DNA from: Paenarthrobacter sp. GOM3
GTDB taxonomy: Bacteria > Actinomycetota > Actinomycetes > Actinomycetales > Micrococcaceae
NCBI RefSeq assembly: GCF_018215265.2
Contig: NZ_CP136562.1
Coordinates: forward strand, 2,108,001-2,172,000
Reading direction: 5' to 3'
DNA: 64,000 nucleotides
Positions 27,220 to 35,893 of the stretch are shown piece after piece. The notes under the pieces were generated by a model. The model was given only the letters and a program-made list of their open reading frames with translations. It was not told the DNA's origin and ran no database searches. Every line of letters starts with the position of its first letter. Position 1 is the stretch's first letter. The position numbers were made by a program, and so were the translations under genes.

Positions 27220-27232
27220 ATTCCTATGGAAT
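27220..27232. promoter_or_regulatory. Candidate operator before the CMD-family gene
   Basis: ATTCCTATGGAAT is a perfect 13-base palindrome, flanked by TTGA and TCAA, lying 22 bases before the ATG at 27255 in the gap shared with the XRE regulator. It is a probable binding site of that regulator and would overlap the promoter. Confidence 0.5.
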
Positions 27233-27254
27233 CTCAACACGAAAGGAAAAAGAC

Positions 27255-27590
27255 ATGCCGAAGGAACCACGTGCAGGATGGACCGGCGGGCAAAACGCGT
27301 TCGGTGACTTTGCGCCCGGAATGGTCCACTACACCGACATGGTGCTGTTCGACGAAATATGGGAACGCGCGGACTTGTCCAAAAGAGACCGTAGCTTGAT
27401 CACTGTCGCTGCATTAACGGCTACGGGAAAGGCCGATCAACTGACGTTTCACCTCGACTATGCACGCCAGAACGGGGTAACCGAAGAAGAGTTGAAGGAA
27501 GTCATCCTCCACCTCGCCTTCTACACGGGCTGGCCCAACGGAATGAGCGCGATGACCGTGGCCAAGAAGGTCTTCACCAAGGAGAACTAG
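27255..27590 (+). CDS. Carboxymuconolactone decarboxylase-family protein
   Basis: A 111-residue single CMD domain. DLSKRDRSLITVAALTATGK and HLDYARQNGVTEEELKEVIL are the family core, ending LAFYTGWPNGMSAMTVAKKV. There is no CxxC, so it is not an AhpD-type peroxidase. A true PcaC role is doubtful, because the partner genes are absent. Proteins of this size next to MmyB-type regulators and aldo/keto reductases are common in actinobacteria and are otherwise unassigned. AAAGGAAAAAG precedes the ATG. Confidence 0.88.
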   Translation: MPKEPRAGWTGGQNAFGDFAPGMVHYTDMVLFDEIWERADLSKRDRSLITVAALTATGKADQLTFHLDYARQNGVTEEELKEVILHLAFYTGWPNGMSAMTVAKKVFTKEN

Positions 27591-27699
27591 GGCGGTCCCC
27601 ATTTCCCTCTGCCCGTCCGGCTGCGTTCCGTTGGGCGGCGCCTGCCTAGGAGTCCAAGCGTTCGTTCCGCGCCGAAGCCGACGCAGTTGCCGGCGTCGC

Positions 27700-27975
27700 T
27701 GCGGACTCTGCTTGTCAGGGCCAGGGAGGGGACCACGATCAAGACGTAGAAATGTTGGTGGGAAACCTTGTCCTTGCGCAGTACAGGCACAGCAAGGTTG
27801 GTCCTGATGAAGACAAACAAGAGCAGGAGCACAACAGTTTCTGCCAGGGAGCCCAAGTTTCCGGCGAGGGTAAGTGCCCCCGCGGCGATGGTCATGACGG
27901 CGATGGCGACCCAAGGGGTGCTTTGCTCCCAGGACATCGCCCAGTGTCGGAGCCAAGGCCCGCTTTGTGATGTAG
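27700..27975 (-). pseudogene. Decayed C-terminal fragment of an APC-type amino acid permease
   Basis: On the minus strand, ALAPTLGDVLGAKHP in one frame continues after a one-base shift as WVAIAVMTIAAGALTLAGNL, GSLAETVVLLLLFVFI and TNLAVPVLRKDKVSHQHF. This matches the late transmembrane region of amino acid permeases. There is no start, the N-terminal two thirds are missing, and the end runs out without the final helices. It occupies the 458-base gap before katE. Confidence 0.65.
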
Positions 27976-27996
27976 TGAACATCACCCTAGGATTAG

Positions 27997-28008
27997 TAAG
28001 CAAGCTTA
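27997..28008. promoter_or_regulatory. TAAG-N4-CTTA element before katE
   Basis: TAAGCAAGCTTA lies 40 bases before the katE start. It is one of three such palindromes, all upstream of genes. Confidence 0.5.
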
Positions 28009-28048
28009 GCTTTCGGGTTAAGGCAGCGAACTAAAAGGAGAACTAATC

Positions 28049-30280
28049 GTGCCAGTTGAGGACAATACCGTGATTCCCGGCGCTCCCTCCAGTGAGCCTC
28101 CCACAGTCGAAGAGCCGACAACCCCGCGTGAGCCGTTGCCCCCTAAGCCCGATCAGCAAGCACCGGAGGCGGTCTCCCCGACGGGAAGCCCCACCGGTGC
28201 GCCGGTGAACTCCCGCGCGCAATCGGGCCAGTACCTGACAACCGCCCAGGGGCTCCGGCTGGGGGACACTGATCATTCCCTGCGGGCAGGCTCCCGCGGA
28301 CCTGTTCTGCTTCAGGACCACCATTTGCGGGAAAAGATCACCCACTTTGATCACGAGCGCATCCCGGAGCGCGTTGTCCACGCCCGCGGCGCGGGCGCAC
28401 ACGGCGTGTTCCGTTCCTACGGCACGGCATCGAAGATCACGAAGGCAGGGTTCCTGGCGGCCGACGTCGAAACTCCAGTCTTCGTCCGCTTCTCCACCGT
28501 TTTGGGCTCCCGGGGTTCGGCGGATGCGGTACGGGACACCCGCGGCTTTTCCACCAAGTTCTACACTGACGAAGGTACCTACGACCTTGTCGGGAACAAC
28601 ATTCCCGTTTTCTTCATCCAGGATGGCATCAAGTTCCCTGACGTCATTCACGCTGCCAAACCTCACCCTGATCGGGAAATACCCCAAGCCCAGAGCGCCC
28701 ATGACACGTTCTGGGACTTCGTCTCACTGCACACCGAGGCCCAGGCGCACACGCTGTGGAACATGTCCGACCGCGGCATTCCCCGCTCATACCGGACCAT
28801 GGAAGGCTTCGGCGTGCATACCTTCCGGCTGGTGGCCGCGGACGGTAGCACCACGTTGGTGAAATTCCATTGGAAACCAAAACAGGGCGTGCACTCGTTG
28901 GTCTGGGAGGAAGCCCAGATCATTAACGGCATGGACCCGGATTTCCACCGCAGGGACCTCGCCGATGCCATCGAGTCCGGAGCTTACCCGCAGTGGGAAC
29001 TTGGCGTGCAGACTTTCCCGGACACCGAAGACCAGATGTTCGAAGGCATCGACCTGCTCGACCCAACCAAGTTTGTCCCCGAGGAACTCGCACCCGTCCA
29101 GCCGATCGGGCTCATGACGTTGAACGCGAATCCGACGAATTACTTCGCGGAGACCGAACAGGTAGCATTCCACCCGGGTCATCTCGTCCCCGGCATTGAC
29201 GTCACCAATGATCCGCTCCTGCAGGTCCGCCTGTTCTCCTACCTGGATACCCAAATTTCCCGCTTGGGCGGCCCGAACTTCGCACAGATCCCCATCAACC
29301 GGCCGCAAGCACCTGTCAATGACATGCTTCGTGACGGCATGCATCAGACGGCCGTTCACGGCGGCGTGGCCCCCTATCACCCGAACTCCCTGGATGGCGG
29401 CTGCCCCTTCCTCGCCGGTCAGGACGTTGGAGCCTTCGTGGATGTTCCCGAGGCCCTTGCGGAGTCCATCAAGGAACGGCGCAACCCGGCTTCGTTCGAT
29501 GATCACTTCAGCCAGGCGCGGCTGTTCTTCCGGAGCATGACTCCGGTGGAGCAGGACCACATCGTGCAGGCGTACACGTTCGAACTCGGCAAGTGCTACG
29601 AAGCGGCTATCCGGGAACGGCAACTTATGGCCTTGGCCAATATCGACGCCGGGCTTTGCGCCGCCGTCGCCCGCGGACTTGGTATGCCGGTTCCCGGGGC
29701 CACCGTTCAGGTCCCTGACTCCGATCCGAGCCCAGCACTATCGCAGATCGGTGGGACTTGGCCGGCCGCGGGCCGCGTAGTGGGGATTATTGCTGACGAC
29801 AGCAGCGACGCGTCGCAGGTTGCTGCTGCACGCGAAGCCCTGGACGCTGAGGGCATCACGCCTTTGGTCATTGCACCGGTTGGTGGTTTCCTGGGCGCGG
29901 AGGACGGCGTCGCCGTTGCTGTTCAGCGTACCTACCTCACCGCGCGATCCACGGAGTTCGACGCCGTTATTGTTGCGGGAAGCGGGGCTTCGGCACCGGA
30001 CGCAGCAGTGGGCAGGGACGCCAAGGCCGGTGCGCCCTCACCCACTCTTGATCCCCGGGTAGCTCTTCTTCTGACAGAAGCCTTCCGCCACGCCAAGGCC
30101 ATCGCGGCATGGGGATCCGGTGTGTCGGCTCTGCAGGCGGCCGGCATCCCCGCGGACGGTAGCGGAGTTGTTGTCGGCGACGCGCCCGACGCCGTGGTTC
30201 GCCCAGTCCAGGAACTGCTTGCTGCCCACCGTGTTTGGGAGCGATTTCCTGCGGAAGGACTGAGCGGCAGCCAAGCCTGA
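28049..30280 (+). CDS. katE: Large-subunit catalase (HPII type)
   Basis: A 743-residue clade-2 monofunctional haem catalase that dismutates hydrogen peroxide. The disordered Pro-rich N-terminal arm (1-55) is typical. The distal histidine is His111 in RVVHARG, the conserved Asn lies in VGNNIPVFFIQD, and the proximal haem tyrosine is in RLFSYLDTQ. The C-terminal about 150 residues form the DJ-1/PfpI-like domain unique to large catalases (RVVGIIADD, VIVAGSGASAP). A GTG start follows AAAAGGAG. A strong 19-bp hairpin follows the stop. Confidence 0.95.
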   Translation: MPVEDNTVIPGAPSSEPPTVEEPTTPREPLPPKPDQQAPEAVSPTGSPTGAPVNSRAQSGQYLTTAQGLRLGDTDHSLRAGSRGPVLLQDHHLREKITHFDHERIPERVVHARGAGAHGVFRSYGTASKITKAGFLAADVETPVFVRFSTVLGSRGSADAVRDTRGFSTKFYTDEGTYDLVGNNIPVFFIQDGIKFPDVIHAAKPHPDREIPQAQSAHDTFWDFVSLHTEAQAHTLWNMSDRGIPRSYRTMEGFGVHTFRLVAADGSTTLVKFHWKPKQGVHSLVWEEAQIINGMDPDFHRRDLADAIESGAYPQWELGVQTFPDTEDQMFEGIDLLDPTKFVPEELAPVQPIGLMTLNANPTNYFAETEQVAFHPGHLVPGIDVTNDPLLQVRLFSYLDTQISRLGGPNFAQIPINRPQAPVNDMLRDGMHQTAVHGGVAPYHPNSLDGGCPFLAGQDVGAFVDVPEALAESIKERRNPASFDDHFSQARLFFRSMTPVEQDHIVQAYTFELGKCYEAAIRERQLMALANIDAGLCAAVARGLGMPVPGATVQVPDSDPSPALSQIGGTWPAAGRVVGIIADDSSDASQVAAAREALDAEGITPLVIAPVGGFLGAEDGVAVAVQRTYLTARSTEFDAVIVAGSGASAPDAAVGRDAKAGAPSPTLDPRVALLLTEAFRHAKAIAAWGSGVSALQAAGIPADGSGVVVGDAPDAVVRPVQELLAAHRVWERFPAEGLSGSQA

Positions 30281-30319
30281 CAGGGAGACAACTGCAGGCT
30301 CACTCATCGCATGATGACT

Positions 30320-30361
30320 GCACCACAGGTCGGCATCGCACCCGATGCCGACCTGTGGTGC
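30320..30361. terminator. Strong hairpin terminator after katE
   Basis: A perfect 19-bp stem (left arm 30320-30338, right arm 30343-30361) around a CACC loop. It separates katE from the minus-strand remnant. There is no T-tract. Confidence 0.75.
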
Positions 30362-30422
30362 GTGATGGGTGCGGCGGGGGGAACCCTATAGCTGCGAAAT
30401 TGGTCCTGGAAACGGCAAACGA

Positions 30423-31008
30423 TCAGATGAGGTCTTTGAAGATGTCCCGGCCGTGGCCTACCAACAATGGTGTGTTCCAGCCGCCGGCCCCGTCCCCGGG
30501 GTACAGGTGCAGATTACCCTGTCGGTCCCGCGCGAGGACATCGTTCACGCCGTCGCCATTGAAATCGCCAGGTCCCACGATGGAATCGAAAATGTTCCAT
30601 CCTGAGCCGACCTGTTTGGGTGGCAGCCAGCCGCCGTCGCCGTCGCCCGGGTAGAGATGGAGGTTGCCGACGCCGTCACGTCCCAGGACATCGTTGTGCC
30701 CGTCTCCGTCGAAGATTCCGCGGTCCGTCCAGCCCATGGCCCGGTTGGACGCTTCGATGGGCGGAGTCTCCGTGCTGCGGAAAGCTGTTGGTGTCTGGCA
30801 TTGGGTGTGGACAATCATGGAGATTCTGTGACCCCGGTCCTGGGGGAGGAGCTTCAGGAATTCCCCCCTGCCGCTCGGTTGGCAGCGGAACACCATCATT
30901 GAGCCATTCAAGGACGAAACCGTTTGGGGCGTCCTCAGTCCTGCACTTCTGGAACTGCGTCCTCCCCAGCGTCAGCTCGGAACCTACGTAGGGCAACCCC
31001 ACCATCGG
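30423..31008 (-). pseudogene. Truncated, frameshifted FG-GAP/VCBS-repeat surface protein
   Basis: The C-terminal part has two clear FG-GAP/VCBS-like repeats, GHNDVLGRDGVGNLHLYPGD and GVNDVLARDRQGNLHLYPGD, with the calcium-type DxDGxxD pattern. Upstream, an Ig-like stretch (VGSELTLGRTQF, VLEWLNDGV) is in a different frame. A frameshift near 30900 joins the two. There is no signal peptide or start, so the large N-terminal part is missing. It is the remnant of a secreted protein, cut off next to the TMEM175 gene. Confidence 0.65.
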
Positions 31009-31022
31009 TGGCACTAGGCCCA

Positions 31023-31685
31023 TCAGCGGCCGTCGGCTGGCTTGTCCCGCCAAAGGCCCCGAAGGAAGTCCGGTCTGTGGTCGAATCCGTGGCTGGTAAG
31101 GCCGTAGAAAACGGGCAGGATCACGAAAATCACTGACGCGACCAGCGGGTGGACGAGTACTCCTGCCGCTCCGGCAGCCAGGTAGAGCACCACCCCGGCA
31201 ATGGCGCGCGGTCTCTCGCGCACAAAATACGAATCATCTACGTGCTCTTCGGTGAGCTCGGGATGCCGCGCCAAGTGCTGGAAAAATACGAGCCATGACA
31301 GGCACAGCAACGCCCCGATGAACGCATACAGTGCCACCGCCACCCGTTCGTCGGCCAGGTTGCCCGTCTTGGCCGTATCGATGATCACGGCCGTTGGCCA
31401 GGGCAGAAGCGCCAGCGTCGCGAGGATTCCCAGATTGGCCCACTGCAGGCTGATGTCCATTTCACGGATTCGGGAGAACGCGGCTTTGTGGTTGAGCCAG
31501 ATCACGGCCAGGTAGAGATAGGAGGCGGCGTAGGCCAGGTATGTGGGCCACTGTCCCAGCAGGCCGGCCAGCAAGCCCCCGGGCTCGGTCTCTGGCGGCG
31601 TGAGTTCAAGAACCAGGAGCGTTATGACGATGGCGATGACGGCGTCGCTGAAAGCTTCGGCACGGCTGGTATCCGAACGTGTCAC
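31023..31685 (-). CDS. TMEM175/DUF1211-family membrane protein
   Basis: A 220-residue six-helix membrane protein. The first helix has RAEAFSDAVIAIVITLLVLE, the FSD signature of the bacterial TMEM175 potassium channel family. The fourth helix region has LPWPTAVIID. The bacterial proteins form tetrameric K+ channels of one six-helix unit per subunit, matching this length. The ATG at MTRSDTSR is supported by its fit to the family N-terminus. Confidence 0.85.
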   Translation of the reverse strand: MTRSDTSRAEAFSDAVIAIVITLLVLELTPPETEPGGLLAGLLGQWPTYLAYAASYLYLAVIWLNHKAAFSRIREMDISLQWANLGILATLALLPWPTAVIIDTAKTGNLADERVAVALYAFIGALLCLSWLVFFQHLARHPELTEEHVDDSYFVRERPRAIAGVVLYLAAGAAGVLVHPLVASVIFVILPVFYGLTSHGFDHRPDFLRGLWRDKPADGR

Positions 31686-31738
31686 GCTCTGCTCCTAAGC
31701 CTGCGCAGGGACGCTGATGCTGTGAGGTGCGGTAGCCC

Positions 31739-32050
31739 CTAGTCGCCTTCACCGGGCAGTTTGTACGCGAGCACATCAACGTTTTTTATGTCTGGTTCCG
31801 CGCTGAACAGCTCTGCTCCCTGAGCGGCGAGTGCTTGCCCGACCCCTCCTGACAGGTGGGTCTTCCGTGCGTCGTCATCGGGGAATACGTCGAAGATTCC
31901 GAACGTCGATTCGTCGAATTGCAGGGCGAACCAAGCGCGCGTTCCTTGCTCCTGGTCGACCACCGAACGTGCGCTGCGGAGGAACTCCGCGACGTCGTCC
32001 TCCTTGCCGGGCTTGGCCTTCAGGACAACTGACAAGGCGACCTTAATCAT
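31739..32050 (-). CDS. Antibiotic biosynthesis monooxygenase (ABM)-fold protein
   Basis: A 103-residue dimeric ferredoxin-like fold protein: VALSVVLKAKPGKEDDVAEF, ARSVVDQEQGTRAWFALQFD and STFGIFDVFPDDDARKTHLS. Members degrade quinols or simply detoxify reactive compounds; no catalytic assignment is possible. It stands alone with no obvious operon partner. Confidence 0.85.
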   Translation of the reverse strand: MIKVALSVVLKAKPGKEDDVAEFLRSARSVVDQEQGTRAWFALQFDESTFGIFDVFPDDDARKTHLSGGVGQALAAQGAELFSAEPDIKNVDVLAYKLPGEGD

Positions 32051-32299
32051 GATCCCTCACCCACCCAGGCCGAACGAACGCTGCACGACAGTTTTCATGG
32101 CGAGCCTCCTTGGAACGGTACTGCGGTGGGATGGTGCGGACCGAGCTGGCCACATGGCACATTCCTCAAGCTATCGGGGGAGCGGAGCCACGCTCTGCCC
32201 AGTCTCGCAGTGATAGCTGGTCACCACAAGGATGCGATGCCTTCTGATGGCCGTCGGTTTCCGGGCGGGCATACTTTACCTGGCCCTTATGCTTGGGTC

Positions 32300-32422
32300 A
32301 TGTCTACTGATGAAGAGAAGGACCCACCTGTACCCGCCGACGTAGAGGGCAAAATCCCAAGAAAAGTACACGACCACGCAAACGCGGACAAGGCACCCGG
32401 CGACGAGCCGAAGGAGACCTAG
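32300..32422 (+). CDS. Small acidic/basic hypothetical protein
   Basis: A 40-residue reading, MSTDEEKDPPVPADVEGKIP and onward, hydrophilic and probably disordered. There is no clear ribosome binding site. It ends 12 bases before the converging efflux gene. It looks like the short charged proteins common in Arthrobacter, but coding is uncertain. The 250 bases before it hold nothing that I can identify. Confidence 0.35.
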   Translation: MSTDEEKDPPVPADVEGKIPRKVHDHANADKAPGDEPKET

Positions 32423-32434
32423 CGAACAAGGCGG

Positions 32435-33448
32435 TCAGCGGGCAACGACCAGAACTCTTCCAACGTTGCGGATACTTGACCGCACCGCTTGTTCGACGGA
32501 GTGGTTCAGCTCCTCGAGCGCTGCCACGCTAGCGATCTCCCTCATGGGGGAAGTCACTTCGACGTGGAGCTGGTGGCCGCTCCAGCGCAGGCGGACTGTC
32601 GTCATGGGCGGAGCCACTGGGGCCACCGCCTCCTCGACGCGGGCCAGCAAGGTGGGATCGACGCCGTCGAGAAGCCTGCGGCCAATGTCCCTTACCGTGC
32701 CCCAGAGAAGCACGAAAATCGTCAGGGAGATCACGATGCCGATGATCGGGTCCGCCAAGGGGAACCCAAGCCAAACACCGACGACGCCGGCCACCACCGC
32801 CAGGGACGTAAATCCGTCCGTGCGGGCGTGGACGCCGTCAGCGACGAGGGCGGCGGAGCCGATCTCCTTACCAACCCTGATGCGATAAACGGCGACGATC
32901 TCGTTTCCCGCGAAGCCGATAAGGCCCGCCGCGAGAACCCACCCAAGGTTTTGCAGGGCTTGGGGCTGGAAAATGCGGATCACAGACTCGACGGCGGCCA
33001 CGACGGCGGACAAAGCCACCATCGCCACGATGAAGAGTCCTGCTAGGTCCTCCGCCCGGCCGAAGCCGTAGTTGTAGGTCCGGGTCGCGGCCCGCCGGCT
33101 CAGGACAAAGGCTACCCAGAGTGGCACTGCCGTCAGGGCATCGGAGAAGTTGTGGATCGTGTCTGCCAGGAGTGCCACCGAGCCGCTGAACAGGAAAACG
33201 ACCAGCTGCAGAAGGGAGGTTACCGCCAGCACAGCCAGGGAAATCTTCAGTGTCCGAATCCCCTTCACGGAGGACTCCATCGCTCCATCCACTGAATCAG
33301 CGGCGTCGTGGCTGTGGGGAACGAACAATCCGTGAAGGAATCCTTTTAGGCCACGCGGATGGTCATGATTGTGTTCATGCTCGTGGTGATGATGGTGTTC
33401 ATGGGTGTTCGTCCCGCCGCCATGTGTGTCGCTGTCGGTGTTAGTCAT
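32435..33448 (-). CDS. Cation diffusion facilitator (zinc/cobalt efflux)
   Basis: A 337-residue CDF transporter exporting Zn2+ or a similar metal in exchange for protons. The His-rich N-terminus (EHHHHHEHEHNHDH) is a metal-binding tail. Six membrane helices follow, with the metal site HNFSDA in helix 2 and HARTDG in helix 5 as the paired His/Asp motifs. The cytoplasmic domain ends the protein. The ATG overlaps the upstream arsR stop by four bases, so the two are coupled. A CzcD/ZitB-like role is likely; metal specificity cannot be read from sequence. Confidence 0.9.
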   Translation of the reverse strand: MTNTDSDTHGGGTNTHEHHHHHEHEHNHDHPRGLKGFLHGLFVPHSHDAADSVDGAMESSVKGIRTLKISLAVLAVTSLLQLVVFLFSGSVALLADTIHNFSDALTAVPLWVAFVLSRRAATRTYNYGFGRAEDLAGLFIVAMVALSAVVAAVESVIRIFQPQALQNLGWVLAAGLIGFAGNEIVAVYRIRVGKEIGSAALVADGVHARTDGFTSLAVVAGVVGVWLGFPLADPIIGIVISLTIFVLLWGTVRDIGRRLLDGVDPTLLARVEEAVAPVAPPMTTVRLRWSGHQLHVEVTSPMREIASVAALEELNHSVEQAVRSSIRNVGRVLVVAR

Positions 33449-33810
33449 GCGTCACCCTTTGCCCTCGACTCGTGGTGATGCCGGGGCGTACCGCCCAGCG
33501 TGTGTTCGGCCTGGAAAATTGCGTCGGCCACGAGTTGGCGGGCGTGCTCATTCTCCAGGCGGTAATACACGCGGGTACCTTCGTGCCGCGTGGCGACAAT
33601 GCGGGCCATTCTCATCTTCGCCAGATGCTGGGACACTGCGGATTGGGGCTTGGCCACGGTTTCTGCCAATTCGTTCACTGACAGTTCACCGTCACGCAAT
33701 GCCAAAATGATCCGGACCCGTGTCGCATCGGCAAGCATCGAGAAAACCTCTACAGCCAGCTCCACGTAATCACTGTCCACCTTCAGCCCACACGCCTTAT
33801 CTGCATCCAT
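33445..33810 (-). CDS. ArsR/SmtB-family metal-sensing repressor
   Basis: A 121-residue winged helix repressor: VFSMLADATRVRIILALRDG, ELSVNELAETVAKPQSAVSQ, HLAKMRMARIV. A DxHx-like alpha5 sensor site is suggested by the C-terminal DAIFQAEHT and GTPRHHHES. It is translationally coupled to the efflux gene, the usual CzrA/SmtB arrangement. I start at MDADKACG. TAATAT ends about seven bases before this ATG, and no ribosome binding site is present, so the transcript may be leaderless. Confidence 0.88.
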   Translation of the reverse strand: MDADKACGLKVDSDYVELAVEVFSMLADATRVRIILALRDGELSVNELAETVAKPQSAVSQHLAKMRMARIVATRHEGTRVYYRLENEHARQLVADAIFQAEHTLGGTPRHHHESRAKGDA

Positions 33811-33957
33811 GCGAATATTATTACATGGGGATATAACCTGGCGAAGACGCAGTGAGCCACAAAGCCTGGTCGTTGTTGCGTTGAGCCCCCGCGTACGTGA
33901 AAGAGGGATAACGTTCTCGTCAGGAACGGTTTCCACGGGGATCGAAGGAGATGGATC

Positions 33958-34728
33958 GTGGCGGGAGAATCAGCGCAAAAACCCGGTGGGTGGGAGATCT
34001 TCCACCAAAAGTTCGTGGTCGAGGAGCGCTTCATGGAGCCGAGGGCCAGGCGGGCCCTTTACGCGACGGCCGTCGTTCTGGCGGTCCTTGGCGTGACGCT
34101 CTTCCTTGTGACGCTCACCGGCGTTCTACAGAAGAACGGTCTCGCCCTGGATGACGCAGCCGCTGAAAGTTGGCTCCTCGCGATGCGTTCAGAGCCGTTG
34201 ACGGTGGTGATGATTGTTGTCGCAGTCATTTTCGGGCCCATTGGGTTGCCGGTCATTGTTTTGGTTGTCACAGTGGCTTGGGGACTGCTCGCCAAACACG
34301 CATGGCGGCCCATGCTCCTAGCCGCCGCAATGCTCACCGGGGTGGGTTTGGCGCAGATCATCGGGCGCTCGGTCGGCAGGCAGCGGCCACCTGTGGACCT
34401 CATGTTATTCGGCGCTGACACGACGTTCTCCTTTCCGTCCGGGCACGTCCTTGGCGCGTCGGACTTCCTGCTTGTCCTGACGTTCCTTGTCTTCTCCCGG
34501 CATCGAAACCCAAAGATCGCCGTCGTCAGCTTTCTCTGTGCCGTCATTGGAGTTGTCCTTGCGGCCGTCAGCCGGATATACCTCGGTTATCACTGGCTCA
34601 CTGACGCGGTTGCGTCGATGTCACTGTCGCTGGTGGTGCTCGGGGCGGTCATCGCCGTGGATACCTGGCGCACGGCCCGCATCCCGGGAGAAGTAGTCAC
34701 AGGGGAATTAGCCAGCCAGGACCCCTAG
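33958..34728 (+). CDS. PAP2-family membrane phosphatase
   Basis: A 256-residue membrane phosphatase with five to six helices. The tripartite acid-phosphatase motif is complete: GRSVGRQRPP, FPSGH and SRIYLGYHWLTD. It probably acts on undecaprenyl pyrophosphate or phosphatidic acid at the outer face of the membrane. A GTG start follows GAAGGAG. The next gene, an AAA ATPase, starts 84 bases later. Confidence 0.88.
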   Translation: MAGESAQKPGGWEIFHQKFVVEERFMEPRARRALYATAVVLAVLGVTLFLVTLTGVLQKNGLALDDAAAESWLLAMRSEPLTVVMIVVAVIFGPIGLPVIVLVVTVAWGLLAKHAWRPMLLAAAMLTGVGLAQIIGRSVGRQRPPVDLMLFGADTTFSFPSGHVLGASDFLLVLTFLVFSRHRNPKIAVVSFLCAVIGVVLAAVSRIYLGYHWLTDAVASMSLSLVVLGAVIAVDTWRTARIPGEVVTGELASQDP

Positions 34729-34812
34729 CGTCACCGGTCATGAGGCCGTTGCGGATTAATGCGGGTGGACCAGCCCCACCGAATTTGGAGAACCGGGAGT
34801 TACAGTGGATGT

Positions 34813-35847
34813 ATGGCTGCCAGCCGCAATCCGCTCGATGACCTGAGGGAATCCATTGGCCATCTGGCCAATCAGCTCAAGCTGCCCGGTTCGGAGCGTG
34901 TGGACGACCTGGTGGGCGACCTCATCGGTGCAAGGCCCGGTCCAGCCCGGCCGCTTTCAGAGGTGCAGGCCGAGCTCGACTCATTGGTCGGGCTGGAGAC
35001 CGTGAAAGAACAGGTGCGGGCACTTGTCGCACTGCTCCAGGTACAGGCCCGCCGAAAGGCCCACGGCCTGCCGGAAGTGGCCACCTCACAGCATCTGGTG
35101 TTTCTCGGCAACCCAGGCACGGGCAAGACGACGGTGGCGCGGCTTCTCGCCGAGATGTACCGCGCGGTCGGCTTGCTGCAGAAAGGCCATCTGGTCGAGG
35201 TCGACCGTTCGGGACTGGTTGGGCAGTACGTGGGGGCCACCGCCATCAAGACGGATCGGGTGATCCGGCGCGCGCTGGACGGCGTCCTGTTCATCGACGA
35301 GGCATACGCGCTGGCCCCGGAGGACGGCCGGACGGACTTCGGCCCGGAGGCGATCGAGGTCCTGCTGAAACGGATGGAGGACCACCGGCACCGGCTTGTC
35401 GTGATCGTGGCGGGGTACCCACGCTTGATGGAGTCATTCTTGCTCTCGAACCCTGGACTGCGTTCTCGCTTTGCCCGCGAGATTACCTTCCCGGACTATT
35501 CCGTGGATGAACTCCAGACGATCTTCCAAAGGATGTTGGTCCAACACGAGTACACGTTGGAGCCTGGCGCGGAGCAGATGCTGCGCCGCATCCTGAGCGG
35601 GCTCCACGCCGGCGAGGACTCCGGTAATGCACGGTTTGCCCGCACACTGTTCGAGCAGGCGCTCAACCGCCAAGCGTTACGGCTGTCGCTCAACGAGGAA
35701 CAGAGCCTTGATTCCCTTGATCGCGAGGCCGTTATGACCCTCACTGCCGACGACATCGTCGAGGCCGCCTTGGCGTTGGGCGAGGAACCGGAACCGGAAC
35801 CGACGCCGGAACCGGAACAGCCGCGCTGGTGGCGCTGGCTGGTGTGA
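34813..35847 (+). CDS. CbbX/SpoVK-type AAA+ ATPase
   Basis: A 344-residue AAA+ protein. The core has Walker A GNPGTGKT, Walker B VLFIDEAYAL, and sensor and arginine-finger residues in NPGLRSRFARE. This matches the CbbX/EccA C-terminal group, but no RuBisCO or ESX gene is near, so the client is unknown. The last 20 residues are odd: a run of Glu-Pro pairs followed by RWWRWLV, a possible membrane- or partner-docking tail. The ATG at MAASRNPL fits the family. Confidence 0.85.
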   Translation: MAASRNPLDDLRESIGHLANQLKLPGSERVDDLVGDLIGARPGPARPLSEVQAELDSLVGLETVKEQVRALVALLQVQARRKAHGLPEVATSQHLVFLGNPGTGKTTVARLLAEMYRAVGLLQKGHLVEVDRSGLVGQYVGATAIKTDRVIRRALDGVLFIDEAYALAPEDGRTDFGPEAIEVLLKRMEDHRHRLVVIVAGYPRLMESFLLSNPGLRSRFAREITFPDYSVDELQTIFQRMLVQHEYTLEPGAEQMLRRILSGLHAGEDSGNARFARTLFEQALNRQALRLSLNEEQSLDSLDREAVMTLTADDIVEAALALGEEPEPEPTPEPEQPRWWRWLV

Positions 35848-35893
35848 CCTGCGCCGATAGTCATTCTTGCTCTGGCAATTACTCGCTTTTAGA

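Noticed and set aside
27255..27590. True 4-carboxymuconolactone decarboxylase (pcaC)
   Set aside because: No protocatechuate-branch genes are nearby and the context is an XRE regulator and aldo/keto reductase; only the family name is safe.
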